Assembly: GCA_902470765.1 (NCBI GenBank)
Contig: CABRHW010000001.1
Location: forward strand, 1-64,000
From: an uncultured Collinsella sp.
GTDB lineage: Bacteria > Actinomycetota > Coriobacteriia > Coriobacteriales > Coriobacteriaceae
Length of the DNA stretch: 64,000 bases
Direction: 5' to 3'
Under the pieces are notes generated by a model. That model was not told the DNA's origin. It saw nothing but the letters and a program-made list of their open reading frames with translations, and searched no databases. Positions 8,590 to 16,728 of this stretch are shown here, one piece after another (the stretch's first letter is position 1; every line of letters begins with the position of its first letter). The position numbers were made by a program, and so were the translations under genes.

Positions 8590-8651
8590 CAATCTTGCTC
8601 TCTAGCTAATCAAAATTATACTGATTCTTGATTAGCTAGAGAGCAAGATTG
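8590..8651. promoter_or_regulatory. Perfect 24-bp inverted repeat in the ATPase leader
   Basis: Arms 8590-8613 and 8628-8651 are perfectly complementary and separated by 14 bases. They start beside the ribosome binding site of the ATPase at 8582. On the minus strand the loop contains TATAAT, so the dyad straddles a likely -10 box. It could act as an operator in DNA or as a hairpin in the leader RNA. Confidence 0.7.
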
Positions 8652-8763
8652 TGTGTAGTTTGATTAGCACTTAAGCAAGTTTTATCACCGTTATTGCTCC
8701 GAAGGATATCGAGTGGCTAAGAGGACAACCGAGCTCGAATGCGACTCCCCGAGCAGTCAATTT

Positions 8764-8784
8764 GGGACGGGGCTTTTTTGACTA
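8764..8784. repeat. Partial copy of the GGGACGGGGC repeat
   Basis: GGGACGGGGC followed by six T and GACTA occurs here and, in reverse, at 56204-56224 upstream of luxS. Here only one arm is obvious. It lies between the ATPase promoter and the family 1 palindrome in an otherwise empty gap (8583-8903). Confidence 0.5.
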
Positions 8785-8812
8785 CCCTCCCCTGCAGAAA
8801 AATCCCTAACGC

Positions 8813-8879
8813 AGTTGCGGTGAAATAGGGACTGTTTTTGCTGGTCAAACCGCAAAACAATCCCTATTTCACCGCAACT
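8813..8879. repeat. Family 1 palindrome, complete copy
   Basis: AGTTGCGGTGAAATAGGGA (8813-8831) pairs perfectly with 8861-8879; the pairing continues through CTGTTTTTGC/GCAAAACA toward a short loop. It ends 25 bp before the stop codon of the 8904-9098 gene. Confidence 0.85.
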
Positions 8880-8903
8880 TATTGGTGGCCTTTTGGGTGG
8901 CAC

Positions 8904-9098
8904 TCAGCGCCACGGATCGGCTTCGAACATTGGCTCGCGCTCGGGGCGGCGATCGCTGTAGGGATCGTAGCCGTCATCGTCCTCGTTCTCGGCACGGATG
9001 TAGGGGTCGCGCGGCTTGGGTGCCGGTTTAGACGGAGTCTTCGGTGCGGCGGGCGCCGCCTCAGCCACCGGTGCGTTCGTCTTGTTCTCGTCTTTCAT
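8904..9098 (-). CDS. Small charged proline-rich protein
   Basis: A 64-residue hypothetical protein starting MKDENKTN, with a Pro/Ala/Lys-rich middle (PAAPKTPSKPAPKPRD) and an acidic, Tyr/Arg-rich C-terminus (DDDGYDPYSDRRPE). No signal, membrane segment or motif is visible; it is probably disordered. The chosen ATG (9098) has AAGGAG 8 nt upstream; another ATG two codons earlier is only 2 nt from it. It lies downstream of clpB on the same strand but beyond a terminator. Coding status rests on the ribosome binding site and codon use. Confidence 0.55.
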   Translation of the reverse strand: MKDENKTNAPVAEAAPAAPKTPSKPAPKPRDPYIRAENEDDDGYDPYSDRRPEREPMFEADPWR

Positions 9099-9150
9099 CT
9101 GCATAGCTCCTTGCCATGTGCTCACGTTCAACACCATCGATTGTCGCACG

Positions 9151-9185
9151 AAAAAGGGCGGCGGACCCAATCGGATCCGCCGCCC
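9151..9185 (-). terminator. Terminator of clpB
   Basis: Read on the minus strand, GGGCGGCGGA and TCCGCCGCCC form a 10-bp stem followed by TTTTT, 46 bp after the clpB stop. Confidence 0.9.
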
Positions 9186-9231
9186 TTGGCGTTCGGCTCA
9201 AAAGGCAGATTTTAAGGCATGTCCCAAAAAT

Positions 9232-11859
9232 CTACTCGGCATCGGGGACCTCGTAGGTGGCCGCCGGCGTGTTATCGCACACGACGGTAAAGCCGCCGTC
9301 CTTATCGACATCGACCGTCACCTGATCGCCCTCGCGCACCGTGCCGTCGATGATGGCGGCGGCGATGACGTCCACGACCTCGCGCTGGACCAGACGCTTG
9401 AGCGGACGGGCGCCAAAGACCGGGTCCAGGCCGCCCACGGCGAGCATCTGCTTGGCCGCCGGGGTGATGGCAAGCGTCATGCGCTCCTTGGCCAGACGCG
9501 CGCGGACGTCGGCAAGCTGGATGTCGACGATCTTCTCGATCTGCGCCATGCCGAGCGGATGGAACACCACGATGTCGTCGATACGGTTGAGGAATTCGGG
9601 GCGGAAGGTCTGAGCCATGGCGGCGTCGACCTGATGGCGCATCTCCTCCTCGTCCTTGCCCGAAAGCTCGGCGATAGCCTTGGAGCCCACGTTAGACGTC
9701 ATGATGATAATCGTGTTCTTGAAGGACACCTGGCGACCCTGGCCATCGGTCAGACGGCCGTCGTCGAGCACCTGCAACAGCACGTTAAAGACATCCGGAT
9801 GGGCCTTCTCCATCTCGTCGAGCAAGATCACGGAGTACGGACGACGGCGCACGGCCTCGGTGAGCTGGCCGCCCTCGTCGTAACCCACGTATCCCGGGGG
9901 CGCACCGATCAGACGCTGGACGCTGAACTTCTCCATGTACTCGGACATGTCGATACGCACGAGTGCGCGCTCGTCGTCGAACAGGCACTCGGCAAGCGCC
10001 TTGGCGAGCTCGGTCTTACCCACGCCGGTGGGGCCCAGGAAGAAGAAGCTGCCGATGGGCTTGTCCGGATCGGAGAGACCCGCACGGCTGCGGCGCACGG
10101 CCGCGGCAACGGCGGAGACGGCCTCGTCCTGACCGATGACGCGCTTATGCAGCTCGCCCTCCAGGCCCTTCAACTTGTCGAGCTCGCCCTGCATCATCTT
10201 GGACACAGGCACGCCGGTCCAGGCGCTCACGACCTCGGCGATCTCATCGGAGGTCACCTGTTCGTTGAGGCCCTCGCCGTCCTGCTGCTTTTGTGCCTCG
10301 AGCGCGGCCTCGGAATCCTGAATCTGCTGCTGCAGGCCCGGAATCACGGAGTAGCGCAGCTCGGACGCACGGCCCAGATCGCCGTTGCGCGTCGCGCGCT
10401 CCTCTTCGCTCTTGGCCTCGTCGAGCCGGCCCTTGAGCTCCTGCACGTGGTCGATGGCGTTCTTTTGGTTGAGCCAGCCGGCCTTTTGCACGTTGAGCTT
10501 TTCCTGGACCTCGGCGATCTCCTGGCGTAGGGCCTCCAGACGCTCCTTGGAGGCGTCATCGGTCTCCTTCATGAGTGCCTGCTCCTCGATCTGCAGCTGG
10601 GTGAGCTGACGCGTGGTGGCGTCGATCTCGACCGGCATGCTGTCGAGCTCCATACGCAGGCGGCTTGCGGCCTCATCGACCAGGTCGATGGCCTTGTCGG
10701 GCAGGAAACGGTCGGCGATGTAGCGATCGGAGAGGTCGGCAGCCGCCACGAGCGCGCTATCGGTGATATGCACGCCGTGGAAGATCTCGTACTTCTCCTT
10801 GAGGCCACGCAGGATCGAGATGGTGTCCTCGACGGTAGGCTCGCTCACCATAACGGTCTGGAAACGACGCGCGAGCGCCGCGTCCTTCTCGATGTACTTG
10901 CGGTACTCGTCAAGCGTGGTCGCGCCGATCGCGTGCAGGTCGCCACGGGCGAGTGCAGGCTTCAGGATGTTGCCGGCGTCCATGGAGCCCTCGGTGGCAC
11001 CCGCGCCCACGATGGTGTGGAGCTCATCGATGAACAGGATGACCTTGCCCTCGGACTTCTGTACCTCCTTGAGCACGGCCTTCAAGCGGTCCTCGAACTC
11101 ACCACGGTACTTGGCACCGGCGACCAGCGCGCTCATGTCGAGCTCGATGAGGTCGCGGTCGCGCAGCGTGCTCGGCACGTCGCCGGCCACGATACGCTGG
11201 GCGATGCCCTCGACGATGGCCGTCTTGCCGACGCCCGGCTCACCGATGAGCACGGGGTTGTTCTTGGTGCGACGGGACAGGACCTGGATGGTACGACGGA
11301 TCTCGTCGGTACGGCCGATGACCGGGTCGAGCTTGCCGGCACGGGCAAGGTCGCAGATATTGCGGCCGTACTGCTCCAGCGCCTCAAACTGAGTCTTGTC
11401 CTCGGCAGACGTCACGCGGTCATCGCCACGCAGCTCCTCGTAGACTTGCTCGATGCGCTCCTTGGTCACGCCGGCGTCGCGCAGAACGCGGCCGGCCTCA
11501 CCCTTGTCCTCGGCAAGTGCCATCAGCAGATGCTCGGTCACCACAAAGCTGTCGCCCATCTTGGTGGCCTTCTTCTCGGCCTTCTCGATGACGCGGACGA
11601 GCTCATTGGAAAGACCCATCTGCTGGCCCTCGCCCGAAACCTTAGGCGCATGGTCGATGGCATCCTGCGTGGAGCGTGCGAGCTGAGCCGGGTCGGCACC
11701 GATGCGCTCGATGATCACGGAGATATTGCGCTCGCCGGCACCGAGCAGGGCAGACAGCAGGTGAATCGGCTCCACCGCGCCGGCCTGCGCGTCGGCAGCC
11801 GTACTCATGGCGGTCTGCAGCGCCTCGCGCGACGTCATTGCTAGCTTATCGATTCTCAT
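9232..11859 (-). CDS. clpB: ATP-dependent disaggregase ClpB
   Basis: An 875-residue Hsp100 chaperone, the usual family length. It extracts polypeptides from aggregates together with DnaK, DnaJ and GrpE, all encoded 6-9 kb away. Order of domains: Clp N-terminal domain (about 1-145), first AAA+ module with Walker A GEPGVGKT, the long coiled-coil middle domain (about 400-530) that separates ClpB from ClpA/ClpC, and a second AAA+ module with GPTGVGKT and LLDEMEKAHPDVFN. The start is supported by AGAGAGGTG 6 nt upstream. A HAIR-like operator (11949-11975) shared with dnaK indicates HspR control, as known for clpB in other actinobacteria. Confidence 0.97.
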   Translation of the reverse strand: MRIDKLAMTSREALQTAMSTAADAQAGAVEPIHLLSALLGAGERNISVIIERIGADPAQLARSTQDAIDHAPKVSGEGQQMGLSNELVRVIEKAEKKATKMGDSFVVTEHLLMALAEDKGEAGRVLRDAGVTKERIEQVYEELRGDDRVTSAEDKTQFEALEQYGRNICDLARAGKLDPVIGRTDEIRRTIQVLSRRTKNNPVLIGEPGVGKTAIVEGIAQRIVAGDVPSTLRDRDLIELDMSALVAGAKYRGEFEDRLKAVLKEVQKSEGKVILFIDELHTIVGAGATEGSMDAGNILKPALARGDLHAIGATTLDEYRKYIEKDAALARRFQTVMVSEPTVEDTISILRGLKEKYEIFHGVHITDSALVAAADLSDRYIADRFLPDKAIDLVDEAASRLRMELDSMPVEIDATTRQLTQLQIEEQALMKETDDASKERLEALRQEIAEVQEKLNVQKAGWLNQKNAIDHVQELKGRLDEAKSEEERATRNGDLGRASELRYSVIPGLQQQIQDSEAALEAQKQQDGEGLNEQVTSDEIAEVVSAWTGVPVSKMMQGELDKLKGLEGELHKRVIGQDEAVSAVAAAVRRSRAGLSDPDKPIGSFFFLGPTGVGKTELAKALAECLFDDERALVRIDMSEYMEKFSVQRLIGAPPGYVGYDEGGQLTEAVRRRPYSVILLDEMEKAHPDVFNVLLQVLDDGRLTDGQGRQVSFKNTIIIMTSNVGSKAIAELSGKDEEEMRHQVDAAMAQTFRPEFLNRIDDIVVFHPLGMAQIEKIVDIQLADVRARLAKERMTLAITPAAKQMLAVGGLDPVFGARPLKRLVQREVVDVIAAAIIDGTVREGDQVTVDVDKDGGFTVVCDNTPAATYEVPDAE

Positions 11860-11948
11860 GGAATCACCTCTCTTGGGGTGGCCGCCCTACGGGGCGGCTT
11901 CACGTTGTTCGAGATGTATTGTTGCCAGCTTTGTACGATCTTATACAC

Positions 11949-11975
11949 AAATCTAAGTCTCTATATATAAGATTT
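11949..11975 (-). promoter_or_regulatory. HAIR-like HspR operator upstream of clpB
   Basis: AAATCTAAGTC-N5-ATATAAGATTT on the plus strand, 90 bp before the clpB start. The same arms with the same 5-nt spacer occur upstream of dnaK at 21139-21165. Only the spacer differs. Read on the minus strand, CTTATAT and ACTTAGA sit about where the HAIR halves CTTGAGT and ACTCAAG would be. Confidence 0.75.
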
Positions 11976-12037
11976 TCTGAGTGATTGATGGATAGGGTAC
12001 TGAGATGTCAGCCCGCCGCTGCCCAGGCGCACTACCG

Positions 12038-12092
12038 TCTCGATTTGTAACATCTAGCAGCCATTTTTGATCCTAGATGTTACAGATCGAGA
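12038..12092. repeat. Family 3 palindrome, copy a
   Basis: TCTCGATTTGTAACATCTAG (12038-12057) pairs with 12073-12092, one mismatch. It is the first of three tandem family 3 palindromes in the clpB upstream gap. Confidence 0.8.
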
Positions 12093-12117
12093 TGAAATGT
12101 TCAGTAGCTCCCCTTTA

Positions 12118-12172
12118 TCTCAATCTGTAACAAGTACTCGGCAAATAGAGGTCTACCTGTTACAGAACGAGA
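12118..12172. repeat. Family 3 palindrome, copy b
   Basis: TCTCAATCTGTAACA (12118-12132) faces TGTTACAGAACGAGA (12158-12172). The arms are shorter and less perfect than in copy a. Confidence 0.75.
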
Positions 12173-12198
12173 CAAACAGAAGACACCCGAATCGAAAA

Positions 12199-12253
12199 TC
12201 TCAATCTGTAACACCAGACCCACTTTTAGCGGCCAAGATGTTACAAATCGAGA
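12199..12253. repeat. Family 3 palindrome, copy c
   Basis: TCTCAATCTGTAACA (12199-12213) faces TGTTACAAATCGAGA (12239-12253). The start-to-start spacing of copies a, b and c is 80-81 bp, so they look like a tandem array. Confidence 0.75.
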
Positions 12254-12263
12254 CAAACCGAAA

Positions 12264-12298
12264 ACCACCACAAAGAGGACAGGCACCTTTGTGGTGGT
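12264..12298. repeat. Family 2 palindrome, copy a
   Basis: ACCACCACAAAG (12264-12275) and CTTTGTGGTGGT (12287-12298) form a perfect 12-bp stem around a loop containing GGACAGGCAC. It ends 9 bp before the stop of the 12307 gene. Confidence 0.85.
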
Positions 12299-12306
12299 CG
12301 CGGTCT

Positions 12307-13011
12307 CTACTCCTTCGCCGAACCCGTACTTCCCGATTCGACGGTCCAGGGCATCTCATCCTCGAACAGCCATGTACGGGCAGACCCACTATCGCGTGCA
12401 GTCTGCGGGTCAGGCAAGCAGGTCTGTTTATAGGCATCTTGGATACACTGACCCATAAAATCGTTGAGCTCGGTCTGGTCGCCCTCCATGACATAGGCAA
12501 CATCGCCGTCCATGATGTAGATGCCCGGACCCTCATTGCCCTCGTAGCCCGGATCGTACGAGACATCACATAACTTTGCGCCCTTTGCAGTGTCCAGCTC
12601 GATGGAAGAGTGGCATCCGCCAACCATGTCGTTCGCTTTTGCCCGATAGGACGCATATCCGTACCAACGCTTAAATGTTTTGCCCTTGAGTAGCTCGGAC
12701 GCCCTATCGATCAGGCTTGTATCCGTGGTATAGCGCATGGCCCCAAGCTGAATACACGGATAATTGCTAATACCCAGCACAGCCGGCTGCTCATCAAAAT
12801 CAACCGTAATGGTCTCGGGCTTGTCGTCGCCGGTCAGAAGTTCGACAGATTGAGTCACAGGCTTGACCACCGGCTCCGTCACCGCAGCAGGTAGAAATGC
12901 CATACCGACAGCGCCCGCGCCAACCACAGCGATCGCAAGCGCCAAGACAATCAATCCAATACGGGCAGAACGGCTCACGGCAAAACACCCCACAATGCAA
13001 ACCCGCGCCAT
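12307..13011 (-). CDS. Unknown membrane-anchored protein
   Basis: A 234-residue protein with one N-terminal hydrophobic segment (about residues 17-41, RIGLIVLALAIAVVG) and a probable extracytoplasmic body. The body has several cysteines (YPCIQLG, GGCHSSIE, KLCDVSY, GQCIQD, KQTCLPD) that could form disulphides. No family is recognised. The start is uncertain: the ATG at 13011 has only AGGG close by, and a GTG at 12978 with GGGGTG 7 nt upstream is a good alternative. It is divergent from another unknown membrane protein at 13213, with a family 2 palindrome between them and another at its 3' end. Confidence 0.7.
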   Translation of the reverse strand: MARVCIVGCFAVSRSARIGLIVLALAIAVVGAGAVGMAFLPAAVTEPVVKPVTQSVELLTGDDKPETITVDFDEQPAVLGISNYPCIQLGAMRYTTDTSLIDRASELLKGKTFKRWYGYASYRAKANDMVGGCHSSIELDTAKGAKLCDVSYDPGYEGNEGPGIYIMDGDVAYVMEGDQTELNDFMGQCIQDAYKQTCLPDPQTARDSGSARTWLFEDEMPWTVESGSTGSAKE

Positions 13012-13067
13012 GTGCCCTAATGATACCTCCAGCTAACACTATCACCAAAAGAAGCCGTCCACTCCCT

Positions 13068-13102
13068 ACCACCACAAAGGGGACAGGCACCTTTGTGGTG
13101 GT
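13068..13102. repeat. Family 2 palindrome, copy b
   Basis: ACCACCACAAAG / CTTTGTGGTGGT, perfect, with GGGGACAGGCAC in the loop. It lies between two divergent genes of unknown function. Confidence 0.85.
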
Positions 13103-13212
13103 TTTCGACGCTAACGGTCGACCATCTCGCGCCATGAGATTAAACTTGAATTGTTCTCTGAACATATCCATTTCTGCCTATCCTCAACAGATCTTTGTCT
13201 CGAGGAGCGCAT

Positions 13213-13881
13213 ATGAAGCCGTCTCATTCCACCGGTCGCAACGTCATCGCCATTCTCGCCATACCCATCGTGATGCTCTTCCTTATCGTCATCACGCCCT
13301 TTTCTTTTGGTATCGCCTCGCCCTTCGATCTTTGCGGGATGATCGACGCCGGCTCGCGTGCCACCTCGCTCTCCTTTGTCTGCCGTGGCGTGTTCTACGA
13401 ATATGCAATTCCCACCGGAAGTTGGCAGTCCAAGTTACCGTTGCTCGGCAAGGTCGACGGATGCTCCCCCTATTTCTGCCTTGAACCTCAGACGATGAAT
13501 TATTTGATCGACGACCAGCCCCTCGACTCCATCACCCTCGCCTACGACTACGCACCAAACACCGATGAGCGCCACATGAACCAAGTCCTCGACAAGATGC
13601 TTGGACAGTGCGGGCTCACCGAGGAGGCCGGTCGAACCATCTATAGCAACCAGCAATTAAAGCGAACAGAACTCCGCCGTGTCGGAAAAATCAAAGGGCG
13701 AAACGGGGCTGCCTACTGGCAGGCCTGGGCGACACGCGACAAGAGCGAATTCGGGCACAGCACCTATACGGTCACCGTCTACACCAAAGATGGAATCAAG
13801 GACGATGTTGACGATTTCGCGTCATCCAAACTCGGCATCCCCAAAACAACCAAGCCCGCCAGCCCAGATGAAATCCTGTAG
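13213..13881 (+). CDS. Unknown membrane-anchored protein
   Basis: A 222-residue protein with a basic start (MKPSHSTGRN) and one hydrophobic segment at about residues 12-35, followed by an exported domain. Cysteines are present at DLCGM, FVCRG, DGCSPYFCLE and GQCGL. A mixed alpha/beta C-terminal part contains YWQAWATRDKSEFG. No family recognised. The ATG at 13213 follows GAGGAG by 5 nt, which decides it over an in-frame ATG 18 bp upstream. It is divergent from the 12307 gene, and flanking family 2 palindromes lie on both sides (13068 and 13936). The pair may be related in role, but their sequences do not look alike. Confidence 0.72.
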   Translation: MKPSHSTGRNVIAILAIPIVMLFLIVITPFSFGIASPFDLCGMIDAGSRATSLSFVCRGVFYEYAIPTGSWQSKLPLLGKVDGCSPYFCLEPQTMNYLIDDQPLDSITLAYDYAPNTDERHMNQVLDKMLGQCGLTEEAGRTIYSNQQLKRTELRRVGKIKGRNGAAYWQAWATRDKSEFGHSTYTVTVYTKDGIKDDVDDFASSKLGIPKTTKPASPDEIL

Positions 13882-13935
13882 AGACGCTCACTAACATACC
13901 GCTCAACAATCACAACAACATCGAGCTCGTTCCCC

Positions 13936-13970
13936 ACCGCCACAAAGGTGCCTGTCCCCTTTGTGGCGGT
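13936..13970. repeat. Family 2 palindrome, copy c (inverted)
   Basis: ACCGCCACAAAGG / CCTTTGTGGCGGT, perfect. The stem carries the compensatory change A-T to G-C compared with other copies (CCGCC for CCACC), and the loop (TGCCTGTCC) is in the opposite orientation. Confidence 0.85.
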
Positions 13971-14065
13971 TTTCGACAAAAAGAAGCCGCCCCATTAACA
14001 GAAGCGGCATCAAGCAAGTCTATTTATTAGCGTCCCTCAAGACCCAACGAGAACGCAGAAATGTA

Positions 14066-14139
14066 GCCCGGGGCTTACCCTTTCCCGAACGCGACCCTCG
14101 CGAAGCGCGTGAGCGGGCGGGAAAGGGTAAGCCCCGGGC
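14066..14139. repeat. Perfect 22-bp inverted repeat downstream of the aconitase gene
   Basis: Arms 14066-14087 (GCCCGGGGCTTACCC...) and 14118-14139 are perfectly complementary with a 30-base GC-rich centre. It lies 16 bp beyond the aconitase-family stop. It may act as a transcription barrier, but there is no T tract. Confidence 0.75.
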
Positions 14140-14154
14140 GGACAATTAAGTGCG

Positions 14155-16455
14155 TTACTCGGCAGCGGCCTTGAACTTGTTGTAGTTGATCAGGCAGCCG
14201 GCCTTGACGATGGCACGCTCCTCTGCCGTCATATCGGCAATATAGAGCTCAACCTGCTCGACCGTGCCGTCGGCGCGCACCACGTAGGCAGCGATGTTCT
14301 GCAGGTCGCCATCGAGCGCGGTGCGGATACCCGGCACGAAGACGTAATCGCCCACCTCAAAGTTGGGCTCGGCCTCCATCTGGAAGGGCACCATGCCCCA
14401 GTTCATCACGTTGGAGCGATAACGCTTGGTGGCGTACTCGTGGACGATGTTGGCCAGGCCGCCAATTACGCGCTGACAGCTCGCAGCCTGCTCGCGGGCG
14501 GAACCGTCACCGGGCTTCTTGGCATAGAGCATGGAGCCATACTCGGTCGCCTTGGCATCGGCCGCGACACCCGCGCTGGCCAGTGCCTCAAACACGCCGG
14601 CAAGCTCGGCATCGAGCGCCGCCAGGTCCCCCGCGGCCTCGCCGGCCACGCGGCGCTTCTCCACGGCGTCGACCTCCTTGGAACGACCCACGTAGGCCGG
14701 ATCGCGGCGGCTGAGCGTAAACTCGGCCAGGCCCAGCGGGTTGGAGCGGAAGGAGCTCGTCTCGCCCGAGGGAATGAGCTCGTCGGTCGTAGTGACCGGG
14801 TCCATGATCTTGGAGCACACCTTGAGCAGGATGTCGTCGCCGAGGGGCTCCATCGCGGGCCACGGCTTGATGTTGGGGCCTTCGACCAACTCGTCAGCAG
14901 GCTCCGCCTTGCCAAAGCCCCAGTACACGCGCTTTTTATACGGCGCGTCGTCAAAGGTGTACTCGCAGGCCTCGTCCCAAGTCTCCTCGGGCAACTCGGT
15001 CGCCGGCGTCAGAACGCCACCGTTGGCAGCCGTTGCCGCAATGGAGCGGGCGTCCATCAGGGCCACGGCGCTCAGCTGGCCATTGCCCGGCTTGGAACCC
15101 TCGCGGTTGGGGAAGTTGCGCGTAGTGTGGCGGATCGAAAGGCCGTTGTTGGCGGGCGTGTCGCCGGCGCCGAAGCACGGGCCGCAGAACGCCGTGCGCA
15201 CGATCGCGCCGGCCTCCATAAGGTCGTAGATATAGCCGCGGCGTGTAAGCTCGAGTGCCACGGGCTGGCTCGTGGGATAGACCGACAGCGAGAACTCGCC
15301 GCAGCCGGTGTTGGCGCCCTTGAGCACGCGGGCGGCCTGGACCACGGAGTCGTAGTTGCCGCCCGAGCAGCCGGCGATAACGCCCTGCTGCACGTGCAGC
15401 TTGCCGTCGACGATCTTGTCGAGCAGGCTAAAGTGCGTCTTGCCCTCGCCGATCTTGGCGGCCTCGAGCTCCACCTCGTGCAGGATGTCCTCGAGGTTCT
15501 CGTTGAGCTCGTCGATCTCAAAGCCGTTGGAAGGGTGGAATGGCAGCGCGATCATGGGCTTGATGCTCGACAGATCGACCTCGACGCAACCGTCGTAGTA
15601 GGCGACATCGGCGGGCTTGAGCTCGCGGTAGTCCTCGCCGCGACCGTGCATGGTCAAAAACGCGTGCGTGTCCTCGTCGGTGGCCCAGATGCTCGACAGG
15701 CAGGTGGTCTCGGTGGTCATGACATCGACGCCGTTGCGGTAATCGGTCGTCATGCTCGCGATGCCCGGGCCCACAAACTCCATGACCTTGTTCTTGACGT
15801 AGCCCTTGGCAAAGACGGCGCGGATGATGGCGAGCGCCACATCGTGCGGGCCGACGCCGGGGCGCGGGGCGCCCGTGAGGTAAATGGCGACGACACCGGG
15901 ATAGGCAACGTCGTAGGTGTCACGCAGCAGCTGCTTTGCCAGCTCGCCGCCGCCCTCGCCCACGGCCATGGTGCCCAGGGCGCCGTAGCGGGTGTGCGAG
16001 TCGGAGCCCAGGATCATCTTGCCGCAGCCGGCGAAGTTCTCACGCATAAAGGAGTGGATGACGGCAATGTGCGGCGGAACGAAGATGCCGCCGTACTTCT
16101 TGGCCGCGGAAAGGCCAAAGACGTGGTCGTCCTCGTTGATGGTGCCGCCCACGGCGCACAGCGAGTTGTGGCAGTTGGTGAGCACGTAGGGCAGCGGGAA
16201 CTGCTCCATGCCCGAGGCGCGCGCCGTCTGGATGATGCCGACGAAGGTGATGTCGTGGCTCGCCATGGCATCGAAGCGAATCTTGAGCGCCTCGGGATCT
16301 CCGGACGTATTGTGTGCCCGGAGGATCGAATACGCGATGGTGCCGCGCTTGGCATCCTCAGGCGTCTGCGTAATACCGCGCTCGGCAGCCTCGGCCGCAG
16401 GCACAACCTCGCTGCCACCGCGCAGGTAGATGCCGTCCTCGTACAGCTTGACCAT
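14155..16455 (-). CDS. Aconitase-family hydratase
   Basis: A 766-residue Fe-S hydratase of the aconitase/isopropylmalate isomerase superfamily. Cluster cysteines are visible in IAGCSGGNYDS and AFCGPCFGAGD, and the substrate-binding stretches SDSHTRYGALG and the C-terminal swivel-domain region YRSNVMNWGMVPFQ are present. The length is closest to the single-subunit E. coli YbhJ-like branch, shorter than AcnA (about 890), so the exact substrate (citrate or another 2-hydroxyacid) is uncertain. The ATG at 16455 has GGGAG 5 nt upstream; reading further upstream would enter a large palindrome at 16603. It stands alone between a 22-bp inverted repeat and hspR, with no other TCA-cycle gene nearby. Confidence 0.88.
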   Translation of the reverse strand: MVKLYEDGIYLRGGSEVVPAAEAAERGITQTPEDAKRGTIAYSILRAHNTSGDPEALKIRFDAMASHDITFVGIIQTARASGMEQFPLPYVLTNCHNSLCAVGGTINEDDHVFGLSAAKKYGGIFVPPHIAVIHSFMRENFAGCGKMILGSDSHTRYGALGTMAVGEGGGELAKQLLRDTYDVAYPGVVAIYLTGAPRPGVGPHDVALAIIRAVFAKGYVKNKVMEFVGPGIASMTTDYRNGVDVMTTETTCLSSIWATDEDTHAFLTMHGRGEDYRELKPADVAYYDGCVEVDLSSIKPMIALPFHPSNGFEIDELNENLEDILHEVELEAAKIGEGKTHFSLLDKIVDGKLHVQQGVIAGCSGGNYDSVVQAARVLKGANTGCGEFSLSVYPTSQPVALELTRRGYIYDLMEAGAIVRTAFCGPCFGAGDTPANNGLSIRHTTRNFPNREGSKPGNGQLSAVALMDARSIAATAANGGVLTPATELPEETWDEACEYTFDDAPYKKRVYWGFGKAEPADELVEGPNIKPWPAMEPLGDDILLKVCSKIMDPVTTTDELIPSGETSSFRSNPLGLAEFTLSRRDPAYVGRSKEVDAVEKRRVAGEAAGDLAALDAELAGVFEALASAGVAADAKATEYGSMLYAKKPGDGSAREQAASCQRVIGGLANIVHEYATKRYRSNVMNWGMVPFQMEAEPNFEVGDYVFVPGIRTALDGDLQNIAAYVVRADGTVEQVELYIADMTAEERAIVKAGCLINYNKFKAAAE

Positions 16456-16602
16456 ACTGTCTCCCACTCTGCCCAAAAGATTTGGGCGCATAGCATACAT
16501 TCGTTCAATATCGTGCCATAGAACGGTTGCGAGTGGGTTACGAATCTGCGCATTCACTTTATCTCGGTAAAGTAAAGGACGAGCCCAGTGTGAGCCGGCA
16601 AA

Positions 16603-16689
16603 ATGATCCCTTGGGGACGGAGGAAAACGGATCACTGAGGGGGTCGGCCTGACCCAGTGATCCGTTTTCCTCCGTCCCCAAGGGATCAT
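16603..16689. repeat. Perfect 35-bp inverted repeat
   Basis: Arms 16603-16637 and 16655-16689 match over 35 bp without a mismatch, with a 17-base loop. The arm contains CTTGGGGACGGAGG. It fills most of the gap between the aconitase-family start and the hspR stop. It has the GGGAC core seen in other palindromes of the window but is otherwise unique here. Confidence 0.85.
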
Positions 16690-16728
16690 GAAGTTGAATG
16701 CCAGATTGTCCGAATGCGGCCCGCGTAA

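Noticed and set aside
12038..12298. CRISPR array suspected from three repeats at 80-bp spacing
   Set aside because: The repeating parts are inverted arms around variable centres, spacing is too large for one repeat-spacer unit, only three copies exist and no cas gene is present.
16456..16689. N-terminal extension of the aconitase-family protein
   Set aside because: The reading frame runs into the 35-bp palindrome; the ATG at 16455 has GGGAG at 5 nt and fits family alignment.
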